NCBI RefSeq assembly: GCF_014851585.1
Contig: NZ_JACVAB010000002.1
Location: 744,001 to 808,000, forward strand
Source of the DNA: Agrobacterium sp. AGB01
GTDB lineage: Bacteria; Pseudomonadota; Alphaproteobacteria; Rhizobiales; Rhizobiaceae
DNA length: 64,000 nucleotides
Direction of reading: 5' to 3'
A program made the position numbers and the translations under genes. The notes beneath the pieces were generated by a model. It did no database searches. It was not told the origin of the DNA and saw only the letters and a list, made by a program, of their open reading frames with translations. Each line of letters begins with the position of its first letter. The first letter of the stretch is position 1. This document shows, piece by piece, positions 9,298-20,660 of the stretch.

Positions 9298-10257
9298 ATG
9301 AGTATCGAATTGCTTGGTTTTCAAACGACTATCGCCGCTGCTGCGCAGATTTCCGGTATTGGCGTTCATTCGGGCAATCCGGTTTCCATGACCTTCCATC
9401 CGGCTGAAGCCGGTACCGGCATTGTTTTCCAGCGTCATCACGACAACGGCAATATCACCGAGATCAAGGCTGTTTCCGCCAATGTCGGCAACACCGATCT
9501 CTGCACGGTGCTTGGCCGCTCGCAGACACAGTCCATTGCCACCATCGAACACGTCATGGCCGCGATCTATGCGCTTGGCCTCGACAACCTGGTTGTTGAA
9601 GTTGATGGTCCCGAAGCGCCGATCATGGATGGCAGCTCGTTCCCGTTCATCGAAGCTATCGAGCAGGTTGGCATCGTCAATCTCGGCGTAAAGCGCCGTT
9701 ATATCCGCGTTTTGAAGCCGGTTCGTATCGACGCCGGTTCATCCTGGGCTGAGTTCCGTCCATACAACGGCACGCGGTTCGAAGTTGAGATCGACTTTGA
9801 TACGCCGCTGATCGGCCGTCAGACTTGGGCTGGCGATCTGACTGCAGAAACCTTTACCAAGGAACTGTCTCGCGCCCGTACTTTCGGTTTCATGCGTGAT
9901 GTGGAGCGTCTGTGGGCGGCCGGTTATGCACTCGGTTCGTCGCTTGAGAACTCCGTAGTGATTTCCGATGACCACACTGTCATCAATATGGAAGGCCTGC
10001 GTTACGAGAAGGACGAGTTCGTTCGTCACAAGACGCTGGACGCTGTTGGGGATCTGGCACTGGCCGGTGCGCAGTTCATTGGCTGCTACCGTTCCTACCG
10101 TGGTGGCCACAAGGTCAACGCCAATGCGCTCAAGGCGCTGCTCAGCGATCCGACCGCCTATGAAATTGTAGAAGCTCCGGTTTCCCGCAGCCAGCGCGTG
10201 CGCGCCGCCGAGTTTGTCCGCGTCAATGTTGCTGACGTGTCGCCTTGGTCTGCCTGA
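9298..10257 (+). CDS. lpxC: UDP-3-O-acyl-N-acetylglucosamine deacetylase
   Basis: Zinc amidase catalysing the committed step of lipid A synthesis in the cytoplasm. The 319 residues carry the metal/catalytic motifs: IEHVMAAIYALGLDN (first His), EAPIMDGSSFPF, the RHKTLDAVGDLALAG element (His and Asp) and the catalytic His in GGHKVNANALK. Start at ATG 9298 with AAGG upstream. The gene stands alone between two terminators, which separates its expression from ftsZ. In enterobacteria LpxC is degraded by FtsH; hflKC, which encode FtsH modulators, lie in this window at 54.6-56.7 kb. Confidence 0.98.
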   Translation: MSIELLGFQTTIAAAAQISGIGVHSGNPVSMTFHPAEAGTGIVFQRHHDNGNITEIKAVSANVGNTDLCTVLGRSQTQSIATIEHVMAAIYALGLDNLVVEVDGPEAPIMDGSSFPFIEAIEQVGIVNLGVKRRYIRVLKPVRIDAGSSWAEFRPYNGTRFEVEIDFDTPLIGRQTWAGDLTAETFTKELSRARTFGFMRDVERLWAAGYALGSSLENSVVISDDHTVINMEGLRYEKDEFVRHKTLDAVGDLALAGAQFIGCYRSYRGGHKVNANALKALLSDPTAYEIVEAPVSRSQRVRAAEFVRVNVADVSPWSA

Positions 10258-10575
10258 TTTCGTGATTGAAGATTTTGAAAGCCGCGTCCTCTGGATGCGG
10301 CTTTTTTCTATGAAAATGCATGGCACTGTTCACATTTTATCCGCTTGGTGGAACCAGTCGCGACTCAGAAGCGACGACAAGAAAATGTGCAGGTGAGGGA
10401 ATAAAACGCGGCGTCTTTTGACCTGAAAAACAGGAAATATTCGTCCTCGTCAAAGTGGTACGCCATAAAAATGCGTTAATGCGTCATCATTGCGTTGCTC
10501 TACCGACGCTTTTATGGCTAGAAACGCCAGTGCAAAGCTGATGTTGATGTATTTGCGCGAAATGGGATCTGTATA
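10258..10575. other. Intergenic region lpxC-bamD (318 bp)
   Basis: After the lpxC terminator no further gene is seen. A TATAAT hexamer sits at 10572-10577 at the end of the region, without a convincing -35 box at normal spacing (TTGATG at 10544 is 22 bases away). If it is a real -10 element, bamD would have to start at the second ATG (10600). Confidence 0.4.
10278..10308 (+). terminator. Rho-independent terminator after lpxC
   Basis: GCCGCGTCC (10281-10289) pairs with GGATGCGGC (10293-10301, one G-T) around a TCT loop and runs into TTTTTT. It begins about 20 bases after the lpxC stop. Confidence 0.92.
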
Positions 10576-11442
10576 ATGAAGCATGTAGGGTCTGGTGCAA
10601 TGAATAGAACGGTTCGGGTCGCGCTTGTATCGATGTTGCTGGCCGGGGCTGCAACGCTCGTGACCGCATGCCAGTCGGACCCAGATATCGACATCACCAA
10701 ACTTGGTTTCGAAAGCGAATCGGCTGAGACACTCTACAAGCAGGGTCTCGCCAACATGAACTCCGGCAACATGACCGAAGCATCGCGCAAGTTCGAAGCG
10801 ATTGACAAACAACATCCGTTTACGGAATGGGGCCGCAAGGCTCTGGTGATGCAGACATTCGTCAGCACCCGTATGAACCGTAACGAGCAAGCCATTGCAG
10901 CAGGCAACCGTTACCTCAAGCAATATCCGCGTTCTGAAGATTCCGCTTACGTTCAGTATCTGGTCGGCCTGGCTTATTCAAAGCAGATCGTTGACGTGAC
11001 GCAGGACCAGCGCGCTGCTGCCCGCACCATCGAAGCGATGTCCAAGGTGGTCAATGATTATCCGAATTCGGAATATGTCAGCGATGCGCAGGCGAAGATC
11101 CGCTTTGCACGCGACCAGCTGGCCGGCAAGGAAATGCAGGTCGGCCGTTATTACCTTGAGCGCAAGGAATATCTGGCCGCCATCAAGCGCTTCCGCGTTG
11201 TGGTCGAGACATATCCAAATACCAACCAGATCGAAGAAGCCTTGGCGCGTCTGACCGAATCCTATTATGCAATGGGTCTGACGGACGAAGCACAGACCGC
11301 CGCTGCGGTTCTGGGCAACAACTATCCGGACAGCCAATGGTATGCCGATTCGTTCAAGCTGTTGCAGTCCGGCGGACTTCAGCCACGCGAGAACAAGGGA
11401 TCGTGGATTTCCAAGGCTGGCCTCAAGCTTCTTGGCGTTTGA
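10576..11442 (+). CDS. bamD: Outer membrane assembly lipoprotein BamD (ComL/YfiO)
   Basis: Outer-membrane lipoprotein of the BAM complex, which inserts beta-barrel proteins. A lipoprotein signal (MNRTVRVALVSMLLAG) ends at the lipobox LVTAC. The mature part consists of TPR-like repeats: SAETLYKQGLANMNSGN, AIDKQHPFTEWGRKALVMQT, RYLKQYPRSEDSAYVQYLVG and RFRVVVETYPNTNQIEEAL, as in BamD. ATG 10600 (M9) is an alternative start giving a shorter signal peptide; neither start has a strong ribosome site. Located just upstream of recN, as in other rhizobia. Confidence 0.95.
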   Translation: MKHVGSGAMNRTVRVALVSMLLAGAATLVTACQSDPDIDITKLGFESESAETLYKQGLANMNSGNMTEASRKFEAIDKQHPFTEWGRKALVMQTFVSTRMNRNEQAIAAGNRYLKQYPRSEDSAYVQYLVGLAYSKQIVDVTQDQRAAARTIEAMSKVVNDYPNSEYVSDAQAKIRFARDQLAGKEMQVGRYYLERKEYLAAIKRFRVVVETYPNTNQIEEALARLTESYYAMGLTDEAQTAAAVLGNNYPDSQWYADSFKLLQSGGLQPRENKGSWISKAGLKLLGV

Positions 11443-11458
11443 TCTGAGGGTGTAACCC

Positions 11459-13132
11459 ATGCTCACGCAGTTATCGATCCGGGATATCGTCCTGATTGAA
11501 CGGCTCGATCTTGCGTTCGAGGCGGGCCTGTCGGTGCTAACAGGTGAAACGGGTGCCGGTAAATCCATTCTTCTGGACAGTCTGTCTCTTGCCCTTGGTG
11601 GGCGAGGGGATGGTGGCCTTGTACGTCATGGTGAGGATAAGGGGCAGGTGACTGCAACCTTCGAACTGGCAAACGACCATCCGGCACGACTTCTCTTGCG
11701 AGAAAATGGCCTTGATGACGACGGCGATCTGATTTTCCGCCGCGTACAATCCGCTGATGGCCGCACCAAAGCCTATGTCAATGATCAGGCAGTCAGCGTG
11801 CAGATGATGCGCCAGCTGGGCGTGCTGCTGGTCGAGATACACGGCCAACATGATGACCGCGCGCTAGTCGACACAGATGCGCACCGCGCGCTTCTCGATG
11901 CCTTTGCAGGCTTGAGTGACGAGGCCTTGTCGCTACAGGGACTTTACCGCAAATGGAAAGATGCCGAACGCGGTTTGAAAGTGCACCGCGCCAAGGTTGA
12001 AGCGGCGGCCCGTGAGGCTGAATTTTTGCGATCTTCTGTCGAAGAGCTTGAAAAGCTCTCGCCGCAGGACGGCGAGGAAGACGAGCTGGCGGAACGCCGC
12101 GCCGTCATGCAGAAGTCTGAGCGGATTGCCGGTGATATTGCCGAAGCCAGCGAATTTTTAAATGGCAACGCGTCGCCTGTGCCGATGATCGCATCGATGA
12201 TGCGTCGTCTGGAGCGCAAGAGCCACGAAGCGCCGGGTCTTTTGGAAGATACGGTGCAGTTGCTGGATGCAGCACTGGACAACCTTTCCAATGCGCAAAC
12301 CGAAGTGGAAGCCGCGCTGCGCCGCACGGAGTTTGATCCGCGTGAGCTGGAGCGTGTTGAAGAGCGGTTGTTTTCGCTGCGTGCAGCGGGTCGCAAATAT
12401 TCCGTGCCGGTGATCGAGCTGCCTGCCTTGGCCGAAAAGATGGTGGCTGATCTTGCCGAGCTTGATGCCGGTGAGGAAACGCTGGCAAGGCTCGAAGCAA
12501 ATCTGCATCTGGTAAAGGCCGATTTCGATCAGGCTGCCGTTGCGCTGTCGCACAAGCGGCACACTGCAGCCAGCGCGCTTTCGGACGCTGTCATGGCAGA
12601 ACTGCCCGCCCTCAAGCTGGAACGCGCCCGTTTTAGCGTTGAAGTCACGACCGATGCCGAGGCGGCGACAGCCGAAGGGATCGACGTGGTTGAATTCCAC
12701 GTGCAGACCAACCCCGGCACACGGCCAGGGCCGATCATGAAGGTGGCGTCGGGTGGTGAACTTTCGCGCTTCCTGCTGGCTCTCAAGGTTGCTCTGGCAG
12801 ATCGTGGTTCTGCGCCGACACTGGTGTTTGATGAAATCGATACCGGCGTGGGTGGTGCAGTTGCTGATGCGATTGGCCAGCGCCTTCGCAGATTGTCGAA
12901 AACCGTTCAGGTTCTGTCGGTTACCCATGCCCCGCAGGTGGCGGCACGTGCGGCGACACATCTGCTGATCTCCAAGGGACCGACGGGTGATGGCACCGAG
13001 CGGATTGCCACCAAGGTGGCAACGATGGAACCGCAGCACCGCACCGAGGAAATCGCCCGTATGCTGGCGGGTGCCTCTGTTACGGATGAGGCGAGGGCAG
13101 CTGCAGCCCGTCTTCTGGCCGCCAAGGACTAA
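11459..13132 (+). CDS. recN: DNA repair protein RecN
   Basis: SMC-like ATPase acting in double-strand-break repair. The 557 residues start with LTQLSIRDIVLIERLDL and the Walker A box TGETGAGKSILLDSL. A long charged coiled-coil central region follows (about residues 160-400), then the signature and Walker B near the C-terminus (SGGELSRFLLALK, LVFDEIDTGVGG) and VLSVTHAPQVAA. It starts 16 bases after bamD and is probably cotranscribed. It ends at a hairpin shared with the convergent MBL gene. Confidence 0.97.
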   Translation: MLTQLSIRDIVLIERLDLAFEAGLSVLTGETGAGKSILLDSLSLALGGRGDGGLVRHGEDKGQVTATFELANDHPARLLLRENGLDDDGDLIFRRVQSADGRTKAYVNDQAVSVQMMRQLGVLLVEIHGQHDDRALVDTDAHRALLDAFAGLSDEALSLQGLYRKWKDAERGLKVHRAKVEAAAREAEFLRSSVEELEKLSPQDGEEDELAERRAVMQKSERIAGDIAEASEFLNGNASPVPMIASMMRRLERKSHEAPGLLEDTVQLLDAALDNLSNAQTEVEAALRRTEFDPRELERVEERLFSLRAAGRKYSVPVIELPALAEKMVADLAELDAGEETLARLEANLHLVKADFDQAAVALSHKRHTAASALSDAVMAELPALKLERARFSVEVTTDAEAATAEGIDVVEFHVQTNPGTRPGPIMKVASGGELSRFLLALKVALADRGSAPTLVFDEIDTGVGGAVADAIGQRLRRLSKTVQVLSVTHAPQVAARAATHLLISKGPTGDGTERIATKVATMEPQHRTEEIARMLAGASVTDEARAAAARLLAAKD

Positions 13133-13152
13133 GAAGCGACCAGCGTCATCAA

Positions 13153-13172
13153 ACGGGCCCTACAGGGCCCGT
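13153..13172. terminator. Bidirectional hairpin between recN and MBL gene
   Basis: ACGGGCCC (13153-13160), loop TACA, GGGCCCGT (13165-13172) form a perfect 8-bp stem between two convergent genes; it overlaps the last codons of the minus-strand gene. No strong T run flanks it, so termination efficiency is uncertain. Confidence 0.6.
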
Positions 13173-14056
13173 ATCTTCCTGACAGCATCGATATTGTGAC
13201 GGTGAACCTCTTCGTAATCGGCGTGATAGACAATTGCGCCCTCAGCAAGTTCCGGGGCCACAAACTCCTTCAGCGTTTGTTTGCCGGCCAGTGCCAGGCC
13301 ATTCGGGCCGGTCAGGCGTTCCAGATAGGCTTGGTTGGCGTCAATCAGCTCCGGTGCATAACCTCCTTCGGCGATACGCTGCTCAAGGCCATGATTGGGA
13401 AGAATTCTGGCAATTGGCCATTGGCGCAGACGCTTCAGTTCTTCGATATGGGTGGCGATATGTTCGGGCTCTGAGATATAGGTCACGGTGTCTTCCAGCG
13501 TGTCGCCCGCAAACAGGATTTTTTCGTGCGGTAGCCACAGCACATTGCCATCGGCGCTGTGAATATCGAAGTGGTGCATCTCCACGAGCCGTTTGCCGAT
13601 CTGAAGGCCGAGCGTAGTCTTAAAGGTGCGTGTCGGCATGATCACCGGCGAGATCGGCGGATTTCGCTTGGCAAGAGCCTCACGGTTTTTCGCCATGGTA
13701 TCTGCGGTCAAATCCAGCGCTATGATCTCGCAATCGGCAAACACCTCGTTTCCGGCAATATGGTCGGTGTGCCAGTGGCTGAGCACCACCGTGATTTCGC
13801 TGACATCAAGGCTTTGCAGATGGTTGCGGATGAAACGGGCGTGATCAAGCGACATATGCGTATCATAGACGAGTGCATGGCCTTCTGAGACGATGGCATA
13901 GGAGGCGGTGCCCAGCGTGTAGGCACCGTCATCCAGCCAGTTCGGTTCCGGCGAATAAAGGCGCTTGTTCATCCGGCCATCGTAATAGGCATAGATGTCT
14001 GGATAGGGTTGCAGGATGCGCATCGTGTCCGTGCTGATGGTCATCGTCTTGCTCAT
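13160..14056 (-). CDS. MBL-fold metallo-hydrolase
   Basis: A 298-residue soluble protein with a metallo-beta-lactamase fold. The zinc motif SHWHTDHIAGN (HxHxDH) lies near residue 93, followed by later ligands HHFDIHSADGNVLWLP and FAGDTLEDTVTY (Asp), and a final His in LPNHGLE. The N-terminal PYPDIYAYYDGR resembles MBL hydrolases that open with a substrate-cap strand. No signal peptide, so probably cytoplasmic. Substrate unknown. Start at ATG 14056 has AGGGG upstream. The LysE gene lies 16 bases upstream on the same strand, so the two likely form an operon. Confidence 0.9.
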   Translation of the reverse strand: MSKTMTISTDTMRILQPYPDIYAYYDGRMNKRLYSPEPNWLDDGAYTLGTASYAIVSEGHALVYDTHMSLDHARFIRNHLQSLDVSEITVVLSHWHTDHIAGNEVFADCEIIALDLTADTMAKNREALAKRNPPISPVIMPTRTFKTTLGLQIGKRLVEMHHFDIHSADGNVLWLPHEKILFAGDTLEDTVTYISEPEHIATHIEELKRLRQWPIARILPNHGLEQRIAEGGYAPELIDANQAYLERLTGPNGLALAGKQTLKEFVAPELAEGAIVYHADYEEVHRHNIDAVRKIRAL

Positions 14057-14072
14057 GCTGAAACTACCCCTG

Positions 14073-14687
14073 TTAGCGCGCTGTCGCGACGAAGATGCCC
14101 GAACCGATCATGACGCAGCCAGCGGTGCGATTGACCCGCCGTACGATGTGAGGTTGGCGTAACAGCCTGCGAGCCCGCACGGCAAGTGCCACATGGCCAC
14201 CGATCACGATAATCTCTACCGCAATGACGATGGCTGCAAGTGCCGCAAGGTGATCGAGTGTCAGGGATGCGCCAACCACGTTGGGAAGCAGAGCCACATA
14301 AAACAGCGGCATTTTCGGGTTGCCGAGGTTTAGGGCAATACCAGTCATGAAAACCGGCAGCAGGCCACGCTGGCCGGCAGTTGGCTGCAACTGTGGAACA
14401 ACAGGTTCTGCTGTCCACAGTCTGATGCCCATCCACACCAGATAGGCCGCACCGGCATAACGCAGAACGGTCATCACCATGCTCATTTCACTGGCAAGAA
14501 TGGAAAGGCCAAAGGCGGCCAAAGTCAAAAACATCAGAATGCCGACAACGGTGCCTGCACCATAGGCGAAACCGGATGCCGCGCCATGGGTGATCGTGCG
14601 AGCGATGATGGTCATATTGTCGGGGCCGGGACTGGCTGCGAAGACAAAAAATGCGGCGGCGAAGGCGAGAAGCGTGGTAAATTCCAT
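14073..14687 (-). CDS. LysE/RhtB-family amino acid exporter
   Basis: Inner-membrane exporter of 204 residues with about six hydrophobic segments. The N-terminal FAASPGPDNMTIIARTITHGAASGFAYGAGTVVG region contains the family GPxxxxI/V motif and the Gly-rich loop. LNLGNPKMPLFYVALLPNVV is the conserved NPK/F segment. Family members export lysine, threonine, homoserine or related compounds; the substrate is not visible here. First gene of a two-gene minus-strand unit with the MBL hydrolase. Confidence 0.92.
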   Translation of the reverse strand: MEFTTLLAFAAAFFVFAASPGPDNMTIIARTITHGAASGFAYGAGTVVGILMFLTLAAFGLSILASEMSMVMTVLRYAGAAYLVWMGIRLWTAEPVVPQLQPTAGQRGLLPVFMTGIALNLGNPKMPLFYVALLPNVVGASLTLDHLAALAAIVIAVEIIVIGGHVALAVRARRLLRQPHIVRRVNRTAGCVMIGSGIFVATAR

Positions 14688-14782
14688 TGGTGTCTCCGGT
14701 TCTGTATCGATCCGGATTTTCAGGATAATCTATTCCTGTGTTTTGCAAAGCGATGGTTTTGCATGCCGAAATAATTCGCTAA

Positions 14783-16987
<2,205 letters not shown>

Positions 16988-16995
16988 GCGGCGGG

Positions 16996-17035
16996 TGCCG
17001 CTGCGACCATGTCAGTCAGTGCAGCGGCATTGTCT
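16996..17035. terminator. Hairpin between convergent ligA and GNAT genes
   Basis: TGCCGCTGC (16996-17004) pairs perfectly with GCAGCGGCA (17021-17029), followed on the plus strand by TTGTCTT. It fills the 48-bp gap between two convergent genes. Confidence 0.65.
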
Positions 17036-17572
17036 TCAACCGCGCAGGCGCGCCATCATATAGGCATCGACATATTCACCATTGCGAAAGGCGTATTGCC
17101 TAAGGATGCCCTCGTGCTGAAAGCCGAATTTTTCGTAGAGATGAATTCCGGCCGTGTTGTCGGTGAAGACGCTCAGTTCGATACGGCGGATATCATGCCA
17201 GTTGTCGGCAGCGTCGATCAGGGCTGATAACAGGACCGAGCCGACGCCCTTGCCGGCGAAATCATCGTGAATGCCAATGCCAAGCGAAGCCGCGTGAAGC
17301 TGTCGGCCCACCTTGCGGTGAAGGCCAGCATTGCCAATGATCTTGCCACGCCATTCAGCGAGAATCTGGATATCGTTGGGGGAGGCGCTTTCAATGAATT
17401 TGCGGGTTTTCTCAACGCTTTGAAATGGTTGCCGCAAGGTGCCATGGCGAACGCCGGGCAGGTTCATGATTTCGGTGATCGCAGCCGCATCATCCAGACG
17501 GGTTGCCCGTACCGTGATGTCGGAACGGTCGAAATCAGCATAGTCAAGGTTTTGGTTTTGGGCTGGCGGCAT
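17036..17572 (-). CDS. GNAT-family N-acetyltransferase (ribosomal-protein/PhnO-like)
   Basis: A 178-residue single-domain acetyltransferase. The N-terminal DITVRATRLDDAAAITEIMN is the usual GNAT opening. The acetyl-CoA loop is in IGIHDDFAGKGVGSVLLSALIDAAD (Q/RxxGxG/A type), and LSVFTDNTAGIHLYEKFGFQHEG is the conserved C-terminal half. It resembles YhhY/RimI-like proteins; substrate unknown. Start at ATG 17572 has AGGAGA 5 bases upstream. Convergent with ligA. Confidence 0.9.
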   Translation of the reverse strand: MPPAQNQNLDYADFDRSDITVRATRLDDAAAITEIMNLPGVRHGTLRQPFQSVEKTRKFIESASPNDIQILAEWRGKIIGNAGLHRKVGRQLHAASLGIGIHDDFAGKGVGSVLLSALIDAADNWHDIRRIELSVFTDNTAGIHLYEKFGFQHEGILRQYAFRNGEYVDAYMMARLRG

Positions 17573-17830
17573 GCCTGTTCTCCTATTTTGGGACCGGAGA
17601 GCAGGTGTTTCATCAACCCTGCTCTTTTTGGCAGGGCTGGATGGATGATCGGTTTAACGCGTCAACAATCCTATGCCCGCCGGGGTGCCGGTGGTCACGA
17701 TGTTGAGCATCACGATGATTGCGTTTGTGATCATGGCGTGAAAATGCGTGGCCTATGCCTTGATGTCAATGCTGTTTCCCGGAGCGATCGCATCCACCCC
17801 GGGAAAATCAGGGCTGAGAGTGGCCAAGCG

Positions 17831-18580
17831 TTACAGGGTAATCATGCCACCATCGATAATCAGTTCCGCGCCAACCGTAAAACTTGCTTCATCGGATGCC
17901 AGGAAAACAACGGCCTTGGCAATTTCTGCAACATGGCCAAATCGTCCGAGCGGGATCTGCGCGACAATCGAGTCAGCCATGGCTTTTTTACCAGCGTCAT
18001 CCAGTCCGAACTTTTCATGCAGTGGGGTTTCAACCGGGCCGGGGCTAACGGCATTAACGCGGATGCCACGGCCAAGCAATTCACCCGACAATGTCTTAGA
18101 CAGTGACAGCAGCGCTGCCTTGGTCAGCGCATAGAGGCTGGAATTTGGCATGCCGATATGGGCATTGACCGAGGTATTGAGCACGATGGAGGCTTTGTTG
18201 CTGAAAACAGGCAGCAGCGCCTGCACCAGGAAGAACGGGCCTTTGACATTGACCGAGACCGAGCGATCAAAGGCCGCTTCATCCCATTGGTCCATGGTGC
18301 GGAATTCAGCCACACCTGCGTTAACGAAGAGGATGTCGAGTTTGCCGAACTTTGCGGCGATCTGGTCAGCAATTTCTTTCTGCGATGCAACGTTTCCGGC
18401 ATCGGCGCGGATGTAAAGCACATCATCACCCAACACAGCTTTCGCCTTTTCGATGGTGGCAGGGTTGGTGCCGGTGACCGCGACGCGTGCGCCTTCGCTT
18501 ATAAATTGGCGGGCCGTTTCAAGGCCGATGCCGCTGGTGCCGCCAGTGATAAGTGCTGTCTTGTTCTGCAAGCGTGTCAT
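17831..18580 (-). CDS. SDR-family oxidoreductase
   Basis: Classical short-chain dehydrogenase of 249 residues. Cofactor motif ALITGGTSGIGLETARQF near the N-terminus, NAG in LDILFVNAGVAEF, catalytic Ser in VLNTSVNAHIG and YxxxK in SSLYALTKAALLSL, followed by RVNAVSPGPVETPL. It contains G-T-N after the Rossmann strand (VAVTGTNPATIEKAK), suggesting NADP or NAD preference cannot be settled. ATG 18580 is used because AAGGAAA abuts the upstream ATG at 18586. Divergent from a LysR regulator 111 bases away, which likely controls it. Confidence 0.93.
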   Translation of the reverse strand: MTRLQNKTALITGGTSGIGLETARQFISEGARVAVTGTNPATIEKAKAVLGDDVLYIRADAGNVASQKEIADQIAAKFGKLDILFVNAGVAEFRTMDQWDEAAFDRSVSVNVKGPFFLVQALLPVFSNKASIVLNTSVNAHIGMPNSSLYALTKAALLSLSKTLSGELLGRGIRVNAVSPGPVETPLHEKFGLDDAGKKAMADSIVAQIPLGRFGHVAEIAKAVVFLASDEASFTVGAELIIDGGMITL

Positions 18581-18691
18581 GATCATTTTCCTTTGTTCGG
18601 AGTGGCGTGTTTGCCTGCAGCGAATATGGCTTTTTCCAATCGTTCTGATTAGTCTGCAAGTGTTGGCTCAGCTTTCCGGAAAAACCGAACA

Positions 18692-19591
18692 ATGATGAAG
18701 CTTGAAGGCATAACCGCATTTGTCGCCGTTGCAGAATCCAGGTCGATCAGCGAGGCATCGCGCCGCCTCAATCTTTCGAAATCGGTAGTGAGCGACCGGC
18801 TGTCAGAGCTCGAGCGTGTTCTGGGCACGACACTGCTGCACAGAACAACCCGCAGCCTCAGCCTGACGGAAGATGGCAGTGCCTTTCTGGAAAGGGCAGT
18901 GCGCATCGTCAACGAGGTGCGGGATGCCACGGATGACATGGCCGAGCGGCGTGGTGATCTCAAGGGCGCTCTCAGCCTGTCTGCGCCTGTGACCTTTGGT
19001 CGGCTGCATCTTGGCCCGGCGCTTTATCCGTTTCTGTTACAGAACCCGGCGCTCGAAGTCAGTCTGGATATGGATGACCGCCGTGTCGATGTGTCGTCTG
19101 CCGGATTTGATGCGGTGGTGCGGCATGGGCCGATTGTTGATTCACGATTGATGGCATGGAAGCTGGCGCCCAGCCGACGTCTGCTGGTGGCATCAACTGA
19201 CTATCTCGAACAGCATGGAACGCCCCATAATGCCGCTGAACTGGAGGGACATCGCGGAATTTTTTACACCAATCGTGGTGTCGCGGACTGGCGGTTTGTC
19301 GGCCCAAACGGTGCCGTCATCGTTCGGGCGAAGGTCGCCCTGCGGGTCAATCATGGCGATATGATCCGCGACGCTGCGGTGGCGGGGCTTGGCATCGCCC
19401 TGTTGCCAACCTTTATTGCCGGCCCTGCCATCAGGGATGGCAGCCTGACCGTGATCGATGTCGGCTTACAGGCAGAAGATGAATTTATCTACATCGCCCA
19501 TTCGGAGGGACGGCGGCCGTCTGCAAAGCTGAGAGCGCTGGCTGATCATTTGCGTAAGGCGTTTGGTTCACCGCCCTATTGGGAGCCGTAA
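18692..19591 (+). CDS. LysR-family transcriptional regulator
   Basis: A 299-residue LTTR. The N-terminal winged helix-turn-helix spans residues 1-60 (MKLEGITAFVAVAESRSISE, LSKSVVSDRLSELE, LLHRTTRSLSLTEDG). The effector domain begins at LSLSAPVTFGRLHLGPALYP, and IRDAAVAGLGIALLPTF is the typical late segment. It is closest in style to the CrgA/DsdC-like group with the RTTR motif. It is divergently placed to an SDR gene, the classic LTTR-target layout. In the intergenic DNA, AATC-N5-GATT (18638-18650) is a weak symmetrical site. Confidence 0.93.
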   Translation: MMKLEGITAFVAVAESRSISEASRRLNLSKSVVSDRLSELERVLGTTLLHRTTRSLSLTEDGSAFLERAVRIVNEVRDATDDMAERRGDLKGALSLSAPVTFGRLHLGPALYPFLLQNPALEVSLDMDDRRVDVSSAGFDAVVRHGPIVDSRLMAWKLAPSRRLLVASTDYLEQHGTPHNAAELEGHRGIFYTNRGVADWRFVGPNGAVIVRAKVALRVNHGDMIRDAAVAGLGIALLPTFIAGPAIRDGSLTVIDVGLQAEDEFIYIAHSEGRRPSAKLRALADHLRKAFGSPPYWEP

Positions 19592-19611
19592 TAGAGAGCG
19601 TCGGGTCTGGA

Positions 19612-20532
19612 TCAGCCCGCCGCTTTCAGGCGGCGCAACAAGCGTCCATCAATGGCAATCAGACCGGCGGCAATCATCGCCATGCCGACAAAATGCTTCA
19701 TTTCCAGCTGTTCACCGAGAAACAGCGAGCCGAGTAGAATGGCGCTGACCGGAATGAGGAAGGTGACAAGCGCAAGATTGGTGGCACCGGCGGTGGAGAG
19801 AATGCGGAAGAACAGTAGATAAGCAAGCGCGGTGGAGAGCAGGGCGATGCCGAGCAAGGCGCCCCAGGTGGCAGCGCTTGGCATGGCCAGTGTCCACGGC
19901 TGATCGATCAGTAGAGCAACCGGGATCAACATCAGGGTTGACGATGAAATTTGGCCGGTTGCTGTCATCAGTGGTGCAACACCCATGGTCTTGAAACGGC
20001 GGCCGAAGATACCGGCAAAGGCGTAAGACGTGGCTGCACCCAAAATGGCAAGCTGGCCCCAAAGATTTGATCCGCTGCCGCCAAGGGCAGAAGGACCGAT
20101 CATGGTGGCAACGCCAACGAAGCCAATCAGCACGCCGGTCAGCTTGTTGGGTGACAGCTTTTCATCAACCGTCAGAAAATGCGCGACAATGACGGTAAAC
20201 AACGGCGTTGTTGCGTTGAGAATGGAGGCAACGCCACTGGCGATATGCGTCTGGCCCCAGACGATCAGGCAAAAGGGGATGATGTTGTTGAGTATGCCCA
20301 TGGCAAAGAAGGCGCGCCAGATGCGGCCTTCTCTTGGCAGCTTCAACCCCATGACACGGCAGACGATGAGCAGCGCAATAGCCGCCAGACCGACACGGAG
20401 CGTGACGATGGTCAACGGTGGCAGTTCCTTTACCGCAACGCCGATGAAGAAAAAGGAACCGCCCCACAGGACCGACAGGGCAATGAGCATGGCCCATTCG
20501 CTGGCGTTCATCTGCCGTTGTATCGCTGCCAT
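19612..20532 (-). CDS. EamA-family (DMT) transporter
   Basis: Inner-membrane protein of 306 residues with ten hydrophobic segments in two EamA repeats: first repeat from LIALSVLWGGSFFFIGVAV to NATTPLFTVIVAHFL, second from LWGQLAILGAATSYAFAGIF to LVTFLIPVSAILLGSLFLGE. Members export amino acids and other metabolites; the substrate here is unknown. The start is ATG 20532 (MAAIQRQMNASEW); the reading frame stays open for 39 codons upstream but that part is not hydrophobic or conserved in character. Convergent with the LysR gene (20-bp gap). Confidence 0.9.
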   Translation of the reverse strand: MAAIQRQMNASEWAMLIALSVLWGGSFFFIGVAVKELPPLTIVTLRVGLAAIALLIVCRVMGLKLPREGRIWRAFFAMGILNNIIPFCLIVWGQTHIASGVASILNATTPLFTVIVAHFLTVDEKLSPNKLTGVLIGFVGVATMIGPSALGGSGSNLWGQLAILGAATSYAFAGIFGRRFKTMGVAPLMTATGQISSSTLMLIPVALLIDQPWTLAMPSAATWGALLGIALLSTALAYLLFFRILSTAGATNLALVTFLIPVSAILLGSLFLGEQLEMKHFVGMAMIAAGLIAIDGRLLRRLKAAG

Positions 20533-20660
20533 TGCCGTGCCCCGACGAAATATGTGTGATGGATACTGGTGTATCGAGATTTGTGAGTCGTGCCACCCGA
20601 AACTTGCTTTTAAACAAGGCGTTTGTCGTTCTGGCCAACGGGCCGGCATGAAGCGGTTCT

